Source: Selaginella tamariscina
Taxonomy: Eukaryota; Streptophyta; Lycopodiopsida; Selaginellales; Selaginellaceae
Direction of reading: 5' to 3'
Assembly: GCA_003024785.1 (NCBI GenBank)
Contig: PUQB01000124.1
Coordinates: forward strand, 124,001 to 188,000
DNA length: 64,000 bases
The notes beneath the pieces are model-generated. The model was given only the letters and a program-made list of their open reading frames with translations, had not been told where the DNA came from and did not search any database. Below are positions 21,340 to 33,799 of the stretch, in pieces. A program made the position numbers and the translations under genes. Numbering within the stretch: the first letter of the stretch is position 1; every line of letters begins with the position of its first letter.

Positions 21340-24300
21340 CAGGGCAGACAATTTACAGTGAATAATCAATGCCTCTTAGTTTATCACTCATCTTTAAAAT
21401 GTTATCAAATTAAATAACTGATGATAGACAGTTAAAACTACTGCCTAGAAGAACATTACTCTCTACATTTAAGAGATATCCATGTACATTCTCCTGCATT
21501 AGAAATCAGTATATATATAATGTTTAACAATCAACAGATATCAACATAAAATACTGTGAAGAGTGAAATGATACATATATATGACCTTTGAGAGTATCTT
21601 TAGGTGTGCATGCTGATAATATAACCACATATATAAAGAGAAAATTAATTTACTGTATATGGCCAAACGAGATCGCTACACACGCACATCTACCGTTGTA
21701 TATAACGTGCGTGGTGTGTGTATCTGTATGTGTGTAACCATGACTAGATTGATTCCTTACAAATTAAGCTGATTAATTATTCTGTATATCAATGGTACTG
21801 ATACAAAATTATTTATCTACACATATAATTATATTTATTTATAATTATGCAATTTAATTTGCATATAGATAAAAAACACACACACAGCACGCTAGAAAAA
21901 AACACCTGTTTTGAAAACCATGTCGAGTGGGCGATTTCAGATTTTTTAAGAAAACACCTAGAGCTTTAAAAAAAAGCCAGTCAACTTTTCTTAAGGCTGA
22001 CTTTGATTGACATATAAAAACTATGGTGTTTTAAATTTTTTTACTAGGTTATTTATATCTAGTTGTTTAGTGATTTATATATAGAAAATTATAATTTGTA
22101 TTGCATTAAAGCAATCTGTTTCTATATGATTTATGAAAATTTTATTATGCTTTTAATTACTTATTTTGTTATCTTTTTTTATCAGAATTTTTAAATTAAA
22201 TATTCAACTATTCGATCATTTTATACGTATTTATTTAATTTAACTTTCAATTTATGCTAATTAAATCTTAAAATCTTCATTCTACTTTATGTAGATTACT
22301 ATTATTTCATATTAAAATTATAATTTTATGTCATTATTTTTAACAAAATATGTGCCTTTATTGGCCAATTTTGTTCATGTTTATTATTTTTAAATTTCCT
22401 TTTTATCACTATAACCTAATTATAATCAACATATATATTAAATAGTATACAATATGTATATTTATTAAAGATTCTTATAACCTATTAGCACACACACACA
22501 CACACACCATTATATATCTACTATTAAATAACACACCCAAACACTTCCAATGTTAATTAAAAAGTTATGACTTTTTTTCTTCTTAAAGTTATAATTATTT
22601 TTCTTAATAAAGTACAATATTAATGAAATTAAGTTAATTACTAAAACAGCTATAGTTTAAAAAACTAGTTAAGTTTTTTTTAAATTAATTAAGTTGTGTA
22701 ATTCTCAATGAACCTTAATTATATATATTGCTATAGTTTCTTGCTTCAAAATTGAGTTTATAATTATATTAAAGTGATAAAAAAAAATGGTTAAATCATG
22801 TTCCACTTCTTTACCTCTTCCACTGGTTAGGCTCAGTTATTAGCATATGTAATTAAGAAAAGAAAAGAAAAATAAAAACAAGGCTTTTATAATGGTGTTT
22901 TGTTTTTTTTAATTCAATTTGGTGAATTTGGAAGAGCTATTAGAGGCCAAAGGTCATGCGAAAGCTGTGATTTTATATAAAAAACATTTGTATTACTAAA
23001 TAATAAACATAATTTCCACCTAACTTGTTTCTATTGAATTGTTGAAACATTATCATTCAAATATTATTTTTAAGTGTGTACACAACTCAAGTTAATCACG
23101 ACCGTTAAAGGAGCAATGAAATGACATTCAATGGAATAGAGTTCCTCACACAAAGTAGTGTATGAATTTTTCACTAAAGGTAATATATAATTTTAAACAA
23201 AATAAAATAAAATATAACAATGATTCATATGATAAAAAATCATACAATCATTTATAACATATACACACACATACACACTCACAATGTGCACATACATTCA
23301 CACATAGTCATATATAAATTCATATAAACATGTAATTAAATATATTTTGATATAATACTTGTAATAGTTGTATTAATAAGGTAAAGTGGCTAAATGAACA
23401 AAGTTTATAAGAAAATGGTTTTTAAAGAGAATGAAGATGAAGTTCATAGAAGATGTGTAGAACATATAAGTGAGAGTTCTTTTATATACTTTTAACACAT
23501 AGATGTTATTGGATAATTTATATGTAACCAAGAAGCTATTATTAGAACATGTGAATAAATTGAAATTAATTTTCTCCATCAATATATATCTTTTACAAGG
23601 CACTTGTTAGATAACATGTGTATTTGTTATAAGATAGAGGGAAGTAGGACTTCATTTAGTTTAAATATGATGATCAAACATCATTCTACTTGGAGAGGGA
23701 TATGTTAATGTAAGATATAGGTGTCATTACCAAGTTGTAATGTTATACAGTTGCTCATGACTAGACCTTACAATGCACACATGTATGGAGATATAGGCAA
23801 GGATTACGGCTTATGGTTAGTTAAGTTTTAATTATATGGATTTTGTTTTTCCCAATCAAGGCTAATAGACTAAATTAGATAGCCAAGACTAATGGACTAA
23901 ATTATATTAAAACTAAATTATACTCAATGAAAATAATTAATACTGTAATATGTAATCTCCACTAAGACACATAATAGAACATAACCAAATTATAACGAAA
24001 ATATGCAAAGTCAGTGTTTTGATTTATAACATGTTTTAAAATGTGGTTTGGATGAGTTTTTTTTTCACTTATTAAACAAGGGAACAACAAGCTGATTATA
24101 TTTTCGAAATGAAATGATAAAATATAATAAATTACTCACACAACACAATAGTAATGATGAATTTTAGATTAATATATTCTTTACATATTTACAAACACAT
24201 ACACACATATATGTTATATTAACTAATAAGCTTGAATCTTTTATAGTTAAACAAAACAAAGGTTAATACATTACTTATTAGATAGATGGGCTCGATATCT

Positions 24301-26480
24301 TCACATACAATCATAAAACCACACACATTTAATCTCGGATTTGTATTGATCAATATGGTATGAATATATTGAGAAAAACCTTAATTAATTTATGTAAGTT
24401 AAGTTAAATATTGATGTCATTAATTAATGTAGAGAACACTTACTTAATAGTACCTTCTTATATATATGTGTACAGACATATGCTATGTTTATAGAAATGC
24501 ATGTGCTTATATAAATGTGTACAAAAATGCATTCTTCAATCCTAATTGATATGTTGATACAAAAATAATGATATGAATATACTTGGTTGATATAAAAATA
24601 ATCATACAAGTAAGATATAAATATACTCGGTGACAATCGTTTTTGATAAGTAAATCACAAATTTAAGTAATACAATTATCATTTTGACTTTATAATTAAG
24701 TAATTAAGGAGAGAGAAAGGGTACATCAAATTTGATAATGTTGACATTAATACAATGTGATAAAGTTATTACTTTTTTCTTGAAAATGGTTACTTGGCGT
24801 TTGTAATTGGTGATTTATCATTTATTTAGCAAAAATAAATTATTTTAAATTAAAATTACTCAAATTATTATTTTTAATAAATTGTGAAAAAATATCAAAA
24901 TTTACACTTGATGATTATTTATTTTTTCGCCTATTGATATATATATATATATTAAAAGTTATACATAAATGATCTCTTGTTCTTTTCCTTATTAATTATT
25001 TTACTATTTTATCTTCATATATGTAATATGCACACTCGTGTGTACTTCAATTTTCTGTGTCCTTTAGTGAGTATAACTGGATCTTGTGTTTCTGTCACTT
25101 GTATTTTTATAATTTTATTGTTGTGTTCTATGTATTCGTGGAACCACTTTGCATTTACTCTTTCTTTTTTAAATACAAATCTTTAAAACAAGTTTTAGAG
25201 GTTTTATTCTTTAAATTAAGGGGATGCTAATAATGATATTATTGATTACTAAAACAATATTATATATATAATTATATTAATATATTAATGTTTATTTATC
25301 TTGTTTTAAAATCATAAAATTGGAATTAAAGATTATTTTGGTACATATTTTAACTAGTAAACTTTTATATATATTGCATTTATAAACTTTTATATATAAT
25401 TATTATTATGGATATACTAATAATCATTTATAATAGTACCAATTAAATTAAATTTAAATATACTTAATTAATAAGTTAAAATTTTAATATTTTAAATAAA
25501 TATGAATCAATCACACAATCCATTGTGTTAATAAATGAAATAATTATTATTAAATTAGATTATTCATGAAAATAATTTAATGCTGTAATATGTAATCGTA
25601 GCACACACAAGGAACAACAAGTTGATTGTATTTTTCAAAATAGAATAATAAAATATAATAAAGTCTTTGTGACAACTTGGTCACACAACATTATGATAAT
25701 GAGATTATATGAATCTTTTGCACATTTACATACACATACACACGTACATACGTTATATTGTGAATACATATTCACTAATGTTTTGAAAACGTATTCAACA
25801 CGTTTGAATATGCATATTTAAAGCTTAAGCTGAAATAAATGTGATAAATCGTATTAAATATATGTTCAATATTACTTAGTATTTTCTTCGTATATTTATA
25901 CTATACATAACATTATATACAATATCTAATATTTTAGACTATCACATCTTTACCTTATATTCTCAGTACGAATAGAATTTTCTACACATTTTTAAATAGA
26001 CTAGTGGACATATGAATATTATATATACGTGTGTGTGCGTGCGTTATATGTGTGTAAATAGTTTTATAACAGTACATATGTATTGTGTAGATAACGTATG
26101 TAGACACTTCATGCATTAATATATAGATAATTAATCAACTTATATTTGTAAGGAATTACTCTCGTCATGGTTACACACGCACGCACGTTATCCACAACGG
26201 TAGATGTGCGTGTATAGTGATCTCCTTTGTCCATATACATTATATTCTCTCTCTCTATATATATTACACATGCCTAAAGATACTCTCAAAGGTCGTATAT
26301 ATGATTTCACTCGATTTAAACTATTGCCTAGGAGGAACATACTCTCTACATCTAAGAGATATCCACATTCTCCTGCAGTAGGAATTTGTGTATAAGGGAT
26401 ATGTCATTAATCAATTATACTCTTCTTCGGATGAGTGATAAACTAAGGTACTAGAAGAGGGTTTTGCTTATTCACTGCAA
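21340..26480. other. AT-rich spacer, including duplicated F-box 3' flanks
   Basis: Sequence at 21430-21790 matches, in reverse, 26110-26370 (TTGCCTAGGAGGAACATACT, TAAAGATACTCTCAAAGGTC, CACGCACATCTACCGTTG). The stretch 24200-26480 matches 41300-43860 in the same orientation. No genes are supported. Short (CA)n and (TA)n runs are present. Confidence 0.6.
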
Positions 26481-26504
26481 ATTGCTGTCAAGGTCTGCCC
26501 TGAT

Positions 26505-27560
26505 AGAGCTTAAGGTACTGCTAGAGAAGGAGATACAGGAAGTACACGCTCAAATTCGTAGTGTACAACCATCTTCATGGATAAATTTCCAGCAATCAGT
26601 ATCTAAGTCGTATACCACCGCATCATTAGATTTCCATGCCAGTCCAACTTTATTCCCTCGTTGAAATGCTACAACCGCAAAAGTCCATGCGGAACGAATT
26701 GCAAAAAAGAGTTGCATGATATGTTGTGAAGGCAAGGTAGAAACAACAACCATTCTCTGTTTATAACATCCCACTCAAAGAGGTCAATACCATAAGGAGC
26801 AATGGAAGTTCTAGCAAATGCTAAGATCCTACCTTCTAAGAAAACGATAGGCCTCACAATCTCTATCCCAAATAAATCATCCTTTGTTAACTTACAGTAG
26901 TATTCAAGTTCTTCACTATGAAAAGGACGTGACCATGGTTCCGATCGCGTGTTTACTATATGAAGACAAAGCCTACCGCCATATACAATGGAGCCATAGA
27001 GAAATCCATTTTCTAAAGCATGCCACCTCAAATATAACTCATTTGGCAATGTGTTCTTACTCCATGTCCCTGTCTCGGACGAGTAAATGTGAAAAGTAGA
27101 GCGGGCAGATTCCTCGATGACCATGAGTTTGTAATCTTCAGACCGGTCACCGTGTTCAAGGACTATATCCAAAAAAAGCACCTCCTTCCTCACAAACTGA
27201 GGCATGTCAAGCTTCGTTATCCACCTTGTTGTGGGATTCATTATAACTACATACTTTTTGGTTTCTGTTACGGCGGCAACAAGACCACCCCTTGATGTCC
27301 ATACAACCTCAGATTGTAACCCATTCGTTCCTGGCCAGTGGAGTAAGATCTATAGTAGTCGGTTCGACTCCCTCTTCTTCGCAAATTACTCTCCCTCCAA
27401 CATTATATATCATATAGAGCATTGGTGGAAGACACAAGTTGACGTAATTCCTCACATCACTGGTCAGCATGGAATACAGATTGTAGCGATCTACATAGGG
27501 AAGTTTTCTTAAGATCAACTGTATCATATCTGACCCAAGTCTTCGATACTCAACTTTCGT
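26505..27560 (-). pseudogene. Broken F-box gene copy 2
   Basis: Same orientation and gene order as the intact copy. MIQLILRKLPYVDRYNLYSML is near 27527; a long central frame at 27241-26669 holds MNPTTRWITKLDMPQFV, ARSTFHIYSSETGTWSKN and LHALENG-like segments. The C-terminus lies at about 26640-26510. Several frame changes and an altered N-terminus (the start region is diverged after 27545) make it a pseudogene. It belongs to the segmental duplication 24.2-27.6 / 41.3-45.0 kb. Confidence 0.8.
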
Positions 27561-28046
27561 GTAGATTCAAGTTCCCTGGCTTTAAGGAATTTGAGGAGCC
27601 CCTGAATTTTTTATTGTCCCTCTTATGCTCTATGGACCTTATCATATTCTCTATGCATATAGTATTTGAAAAGACCATTTTCAACAAGCTTGCTCTATGA
27701 AACCCTAAGGAAGCCCTACTTTTATAAATATAACTAGAATTATTATATTAGAAGATAAGTCCTCTCTACTGCCTTATTGAAGCTGCATATAATGCCAAGA
27801 CAGTTCGAGTGCAGCGGCTCGTGCTGTACACCAATGCATTCGCAGACAGTCTACATGATAGGACCACCGAAAATACCGCAAAATACCGGTTGAAAAGAAA
27901 TTTTATCAATCTTCTTTTTCTAAAAAAAGAATAAAAAAATGAAGGTGAATGATTGAAATATTGATAGGTTTTGTTACGGATTTGAATGTAATTATTTATC
28001 TTTATTAATTTTTAATTATTTTTTACGATTTTCTTAATCATTTTAG

Positions 28047-28118
28047 GGTTGTTACCACGGGTTTGTTGTAATCTCCAACGATGAGGAAACCACTCTCATC
28101 GGGAAGCACAGCATACTG
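28047..28118 (+). pseudogene. Class-3 lipase-like exon (upstream part, split gene)
   Basis: A 72-bp exon with clean borders (TTTTAG before, CTG then GTGAGT after) encodes GCYHGFVVISNDEETTLIG. It resembles the GYVAVSDDEE...LGRRDI segment that precedes the lid in plant PLA1/DAD1-type lipases. The Copia fossil begins 25 bp after the donor, so the insertion is intronic. The rest of the gene continues at 32730. Confidence 0.45.
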
Positions 28119-28143
28119 GTGAGTGGTTGGTAACCCTCCATGG

Positions 28144-31100
28144 TGTCAAGAATATTTGCTTGTATGACATGAGATTAAGTGACCGGTGGTGTTCCTATTC
28201 AGAGAAGTTGAAGAATACAGACTTATTTATGTAATATAATCAAAGTTGTACATGATGTTTTGATAAATACAATAAGAGAAATAGTTGAGAAATATTATAT
28301 TTCTCAATTTGGTATCACAACATGAATTAACAGTTCTGAGACCATAGCAAATTCATCACGAGGAGACATAGTTGAGGTCTATGATGGAAAGGGTTTCCAC
28401 GGATAGTCAATGTCTCTCCAGTTTTATCTAATGGAGAAGGTCATCTAGGAGGTTACTAATGGCTCAGAGACATGCCCTGCAACATGTGCTGTAGAGATTG
28501 TTACTTGGAAGGTCAAGGACTCCAAGGCCCTTGGTATCATGGGCAGATCCCTTGGAAAACTCTATCAAAGTCATCTGGACACTAGTAAAACATCAGCAGA
28601 GAACTGGAAGGCTCTCAAGAATGCTCTTGGAAGGAGAGCATGGCAACTTTAGGGTCCCTGAAGGTTGACTTCTTGCTTAGGGTCTAGGCGAGTCAGCCTT
28701 GTCCTACTTGAGCAGGGTGAGAGATACAGTTTAGCAGATTGATATTGTTCAGGGCACGCCAACTCCTCAGATGGATATTGAGGTTGTGCTAGAAAAGGGA
28801 TTACATAGTGGCTTGGTGTCAGTGCTTAAGATGTGCAGTATTGCACAAGGAGGGTTCAACTTTCATAGAATTTGGCAAGACCTAGTCAGTATCGATGCTG
28901 GAGAGCAAACCAACAACAAGGTTGAGGAGCAGATCCTATACTCAACTTCTAGCAATACATCTAAAGGAACCTCCAGCAAAGGTGGAAAGTGGAAAAAGAA
29001 GTTTAAGACGTCATCGAATGACAAAAACTATATGGGACCAACTTGGTCAAAGAACTATTGAACCACCTCCAGGAGCTGCTCCAGGTTTGGCATGAGGAAG
29101 GGACGTTGTAAAAAATGTAAAGAGCCCGATTATGGACGTGAGTGTCCCAAGTCACACAAGGATTCACTAATATCATCTTGATGATGCACAACCTGGATGA
29201 TGGGTAACCAGACAAGATGTCATTTGGTTGGACTCTGCAGCAGGTCAACATGTAACCTCTTTGAGGCATATTCTTTTTGATCTCCAGCCATGCAGAGGCA
29301 AAGTAGTCGTTGGTAATGGTGTAGCGCTAGATGTAATAGCTCAAGGTACCATGAAGATCAAGCTTCCCTCCAAGTCTGGAGCAATGTACACATACATGAG
29401 GTCAAGCTAGTTCCTGCTACTACTCAAACACTGCTCTCTATAGGGATCATTTATGAGCACGGTTTTGAAACTGTCGCCTCTCCTTACAAAGGTTGTTTTC
29501 TTGCACACCAGGTGCATGGTAAGGTTGTAGATGTTGTTCGAGTTGGCAACTTGTTCTGTGTGCATTGCACTGTTTTGGAGTGCATAATCCACGGGTGCAT
29601 AATCATTAGCCTTGTTGATGAGTAAACAGCTAGTTGCAGCCATTACACCACGTTAGAAAGGGACAATCGCTGATAACAACACTTGGCATCAAAGGCTAGG
29701 ACATATTAATCAACAGACCATACACAAGCTCAAGGATCAACACATGGTGACATGTTTAAAAATCTAACCATTGACTTTGACATTTTGTGAACCTTGTGTT
29801 CACAGGAAACAGCATAAGCAGCCTTTCAATAGTGGAATGAGCTCTTGAGACTCTCGTCCTCTTGAGATAATTCACAATGATATTTGCAGACCTATGCAAG
29901 TGAACTCACCAAGTGGGAAGCATTACTTTATGTCCTTCGTGGACGATTATTCTCACAGAGTGGTGGTGAAGTTCTTTGCACACAAAGGAGAGGCATTGCA
30001 GAGTTTCTAAGCATTCCATGCAGTAGCATCAGTTGAAACTAGCAAGTAGTTATGTATCCTTCGTAGTGATGGTGAGGGTGAATACTTGTCATGTGCTTTG
30101 CAAATTATTGCAAAGCACAAGGAATAACAAGACAAGTTTTTGTGCCTTATACTCCTGAGCAGAATGCACTGCAAAGCGCATGAATCGTACTTTGGTAGAA
30201 TGTGCTCATAGCATGCTATATGACTCAGGTTGTCCCAAGATATAGGCAGTCAGTATGGCAACTTACTTGCGTAACCGAGCCCCTACTTCATCTGTGCAAT
30301 AAGGCAAGACACCAGAAGAGTTGTGGACATGACATAAGCCAGATGTGTCCAGTTTAAGGATTTTCGGTTGCTTAGCATTTGCACATGTTCCTAAGGAGTT
30401 ACGACAAAAGCTAGATTCTAAGACGAGGATGGTGGCTTTGCTTGGATACAATGATGAAAGCAATGCATATAAGCTACTGGCCCTGGATAACCGGGAGTTA
30501 ATAATATCCCAGGATGTAATTTTCAATGAAAACCGTACTTACTAACAGGTTATTAGGGCAACAGGAAAATTTCGTGTGGTAGATGTCGAAAGTGATGGTG
30601 ACGAGGAGAAAGTGATACATTCTGCGAATCAGGAGCGAGGAGCCTCGTCTTCAGGTTCAATAGAGGCAAGCATCCAACAAGACAACATATGTCTCAAGTT
30701 GTTGCTCCCCTTCGTCACTCCACAAGAATTCAAATTCTCACAAGAGGCAGGCAGCAATATCGTGAGGAAATAGCTCTGCAAGCAACTCGTGCAGCATCTA
30801 GACAAGAGGCTCATGAGCATCTCACGCTAGAACCAGAGCCTCAACCACAGCCCAAGCTTCTTCTTTGTAGCAAATGCCCAAGCAGGCATTTTGTGCCAAA
30901 CAGTTACCACCAAGCATGCAATGTGTGGATGCCGAGTACTGGAAGGAGGCTATTGACAGTGAAGTTGACTCTATTGTCAAGAATCAAGTGCTAGTTCCAG
31001 TAGCATAGTTACCTCTTGGAAGAAAGGCAATGGACACAAAGTGGTTGTTTAATATCAAACCGAGCATAGATGGTCAAGCAGGCAGATTCAAGGCCGCTTA

Positions 31101-32725
31101 GTAGCACGTGGCTTCTCACAAGTGGAAGGGATTGATTTTAAAGAGACATTCTCACATTGTGAAACTTACCTCAATTTGCTTGCTGGCACTAGCTAGAGTT
31201 TGACTTACAGGTGGAACACATGGACGTCAAAACAGCCTTCCTTAATGGCTACCTCAAAGAGGAGGTTTACGTGACTATGCCAGAGGGTTTTGAGTTCAAG
31301 GGGGAGAGATCGAGCAAGTATTATCGATTATAAAATCCCTCTACGACTTGAAGCAAAGTCCATGTGCATGGTATGAGAGAATAGATGGATATTTTATCTC
31401 ACTAGTTTCCATAGAAGTACAGTAGATACCAATGTTTACATCAAGTTGTAGGGAGATAAGTTGATCATCGTAGCTTTATATGTTGATGACTGCATTATCC
31501 TCACAAGTGATTCAGAACTTATGATCACGACCAAGAAAGAGTTGATGGACAAGTTTGATATGACTGACCTTGGTAAGATCAACTATTGCCTAGGTATAAA
31601 GGTACAACGAAGCAGTGGAATGGTACGACTATCACAGCAACAGTATGTGCATAATATCCTAAGAAGGTTTAACCTCAGTGAGATAAATCTAGCCATTACT
31701 CCAATGCAACCAAACTTGCATTTGTCGAGAGAAATCAGCCCAACGACCAAACAAGAAGCAACGAATGGCAACAGGTCCTTATTGCCAAGTAGTAGGTAGT
31801 CTCATCTATTTGATGGTTTGTATGAGGCTAGATATTGTTTTTACCGTCGAACAAGTTTCTCAGTTCATGGAGAATTCTGGTTGGGAACATTGGTTAGCAG
31901 TGAAGCGGATCCTAAGGGAACAAAGAACTTTGAGTTAGTGTATGAAAGGAGTGCAACCCTCAAATTAACTGGATACTCATATGTAGATTTTGCAGGAGAC
32001 GTTGACATGAGAAAATCCACGTCTGATTATTGTTTCAGTCTCGGGAGTGGAGCAATATCATGGGCAAGTAAGCGCCAACAGATTATTGCACTCTCAAGTA
32101 CTGAAGCAGAGTATATAGCCATGACAACAGCTTATTTGGTTGAGGGAGCACCTCTCAGGTTTAACACTTCACCAGCAAGGACCTACTCTCCTTAAGTGTG
32201 ACAATCAAAATGCCATTGCATTAACTAGGAACCCACGGTACCATTCTAGAACGAAGCATATTCAGGTATGCTTCCACTATATTCGTGAGCAAGTGGAGGA
32301 TGAAGCTATGGAGCTGCAATACATTCCAACTGGAGATATGGTGGCTGATATTTTTACAAAGGCTTTACTGCCAGCCACCTTTAACCAACACAGAGCTTCG
32401 TTGGGAGTTCGTTCCTACAATGGAAGTCACGTAGGTTGTGTAGACCCTCCAGGAAAGGCTAGAAAGAGCAGTGCAGACAGACATAAGCAGAGGCCACGTG
32501 CAACAGTGCTACATGGTGGCGACCATATAGAAACCACATGGTAACCATGTCATATCAGTTCGAAGGAGAGTGTTAAGAATATTCGCTTGTATGACATGAG
32601 ATTAAGTGACCGCTGGTGTTCCTGTTCAGATAAGTTGAAGACATGCAGACTTATTTATGTATATATAATCAAAGCTATTTTGATATATACAATAAAAGAA
32701 ATAATTAAGTAATATATATTTCTCA
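28144..32725 (+). mobile_element. Copia (Ty1) LTR retrotransposon fossil with short LTRs
   Basis: LTRs at 28144-28306 and 32571-32725 both run TGT(C/T)AAGAATATT ... TTTCTCA and are roughly nine-tenths alike by eye, so the copy is fairly old. TTTGGTATCA just inside the left LTR fits a Met-tRNA primer site, and a purine tract (GAAGGAGAG) precedes the right LTR. Parts run in Copia order: gag with a CCHC knuckle near 29090-29160, protease-like LDSAAGQHV near 29230, integrase near 29700-30350, reverse transcriptase near 31050-31700 (YVDDCIIL) and RNase H near 31950-32400. It is broken, with more than ten breaks. It sits inside a lipase-like host gene. No target-site duplication was clear. Confidence 0.9.
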
Positions 32726-32734
32726 ACTCATAGG

Positions 32735-33540
32735 ACCAAGAAGATGTCCGAGTGGTTTGACGCTCACATACAACGTCGTTGTGTTCGACAACATGGATGG
32801 CAGCACAAATAGCGATGCACCACATGTTCATATGGAATTCCTTCATGTATAATGGTTGAATTGCAGGCCAGCTGTCCCTCAGATGATCAACGTTCAGAAG
32901 CACAACACTGAGGAGGATTTGAGCATCACCGTCAGGGGGCACAGCCTCCTGGCTGCAATTGCGCAGATAGCTGCGTATTATGTGGCATGCCACAGCAAAT
33001 TGAATGTCATCGGAAATCACGTCCATCAACATACATGGATGCAAATGTTAAATTAATAAACTGCATAGCTTCTTATATGCAAATCAACTCAGCACTCCAT
33101 CATCAACATGTCATGTTAATACAATCCAACGTGATATGATCCAATATAAAGTTTAAACGTAATTGTCTTTTTTCACCTTCCTTCTAAATGTTAAGTCCCT
33201 TTTCTATTAGTGGTAAAAATTAACATTTAATTAATTAATAAATATTAAAATCCAGAAAAAAAATATATTTAAAAAAAAATTAAATATTCTAAATTATGTA
33301 TATAAATGAAATACATTAACCAAAATGCATATAAAATCATTAAAATAATTAATTTAATTAAGAAAGGGGCTGGACTGTGAAAATTAGCCACCTTTGCTTC
33401 TCCGATGGTCAGGTATGCAGACTTCAACAAGGTGGAGAACCTTGTGAAGATTTTCCCTGCAGAACAGTACCAACTATATTTCCACCAACCGTCCATAGTC
33501 CATATGTTGATGCAGGAATTCAATTCTTACACTTCTAACA
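32735..33540 (+). pseudogene. Class-3 lipase-like gene, downstream exons
   Basis: Three pieces continue the gene split by the Copia fossil. At about 32760-32855 a frame ends in PHVHMEFLHV, like the VHxGFxxxY segment. At 32867-33020, after the acceptor GAATTGCAG, EEDLSITVRGHSLLAAIAQI matches the nucleophile elbow SxTVTGHSLGAALA of the family. At about 33385-33535 FASPMVRYADFNKVENL matches the FASPRVGNxxF block. The elbow reads GHSLL instead of GHSLG, and the first piece has an in-frame stop, so it is probably inactive. Enzymes of this family hydrolyse acyl esters of glycero- and galactolipids. Confidence 0.5.
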
Positions 33541-33799
33541 AATAACTCATGCATATATCTTGAAGAACCATTTAGTCTTTGTAGAGTTGTCCTCACGACG
33601 AGTGACAAAGTCAACATTAACAAGAGTAGAGGCTCCTTTTGCTATGCACAATTGCTAAGTTTCTAGTTCTTACAAGATAATAGATCAATTTACAGGCAGC
33701 ATATCAATCACATTTGGTAGGTTCATGCATCTTTTGATTGAGATTTATCATTGATGGAGCAATGTCATGTCTACTATTGATTATGAGGGACATGAAACA

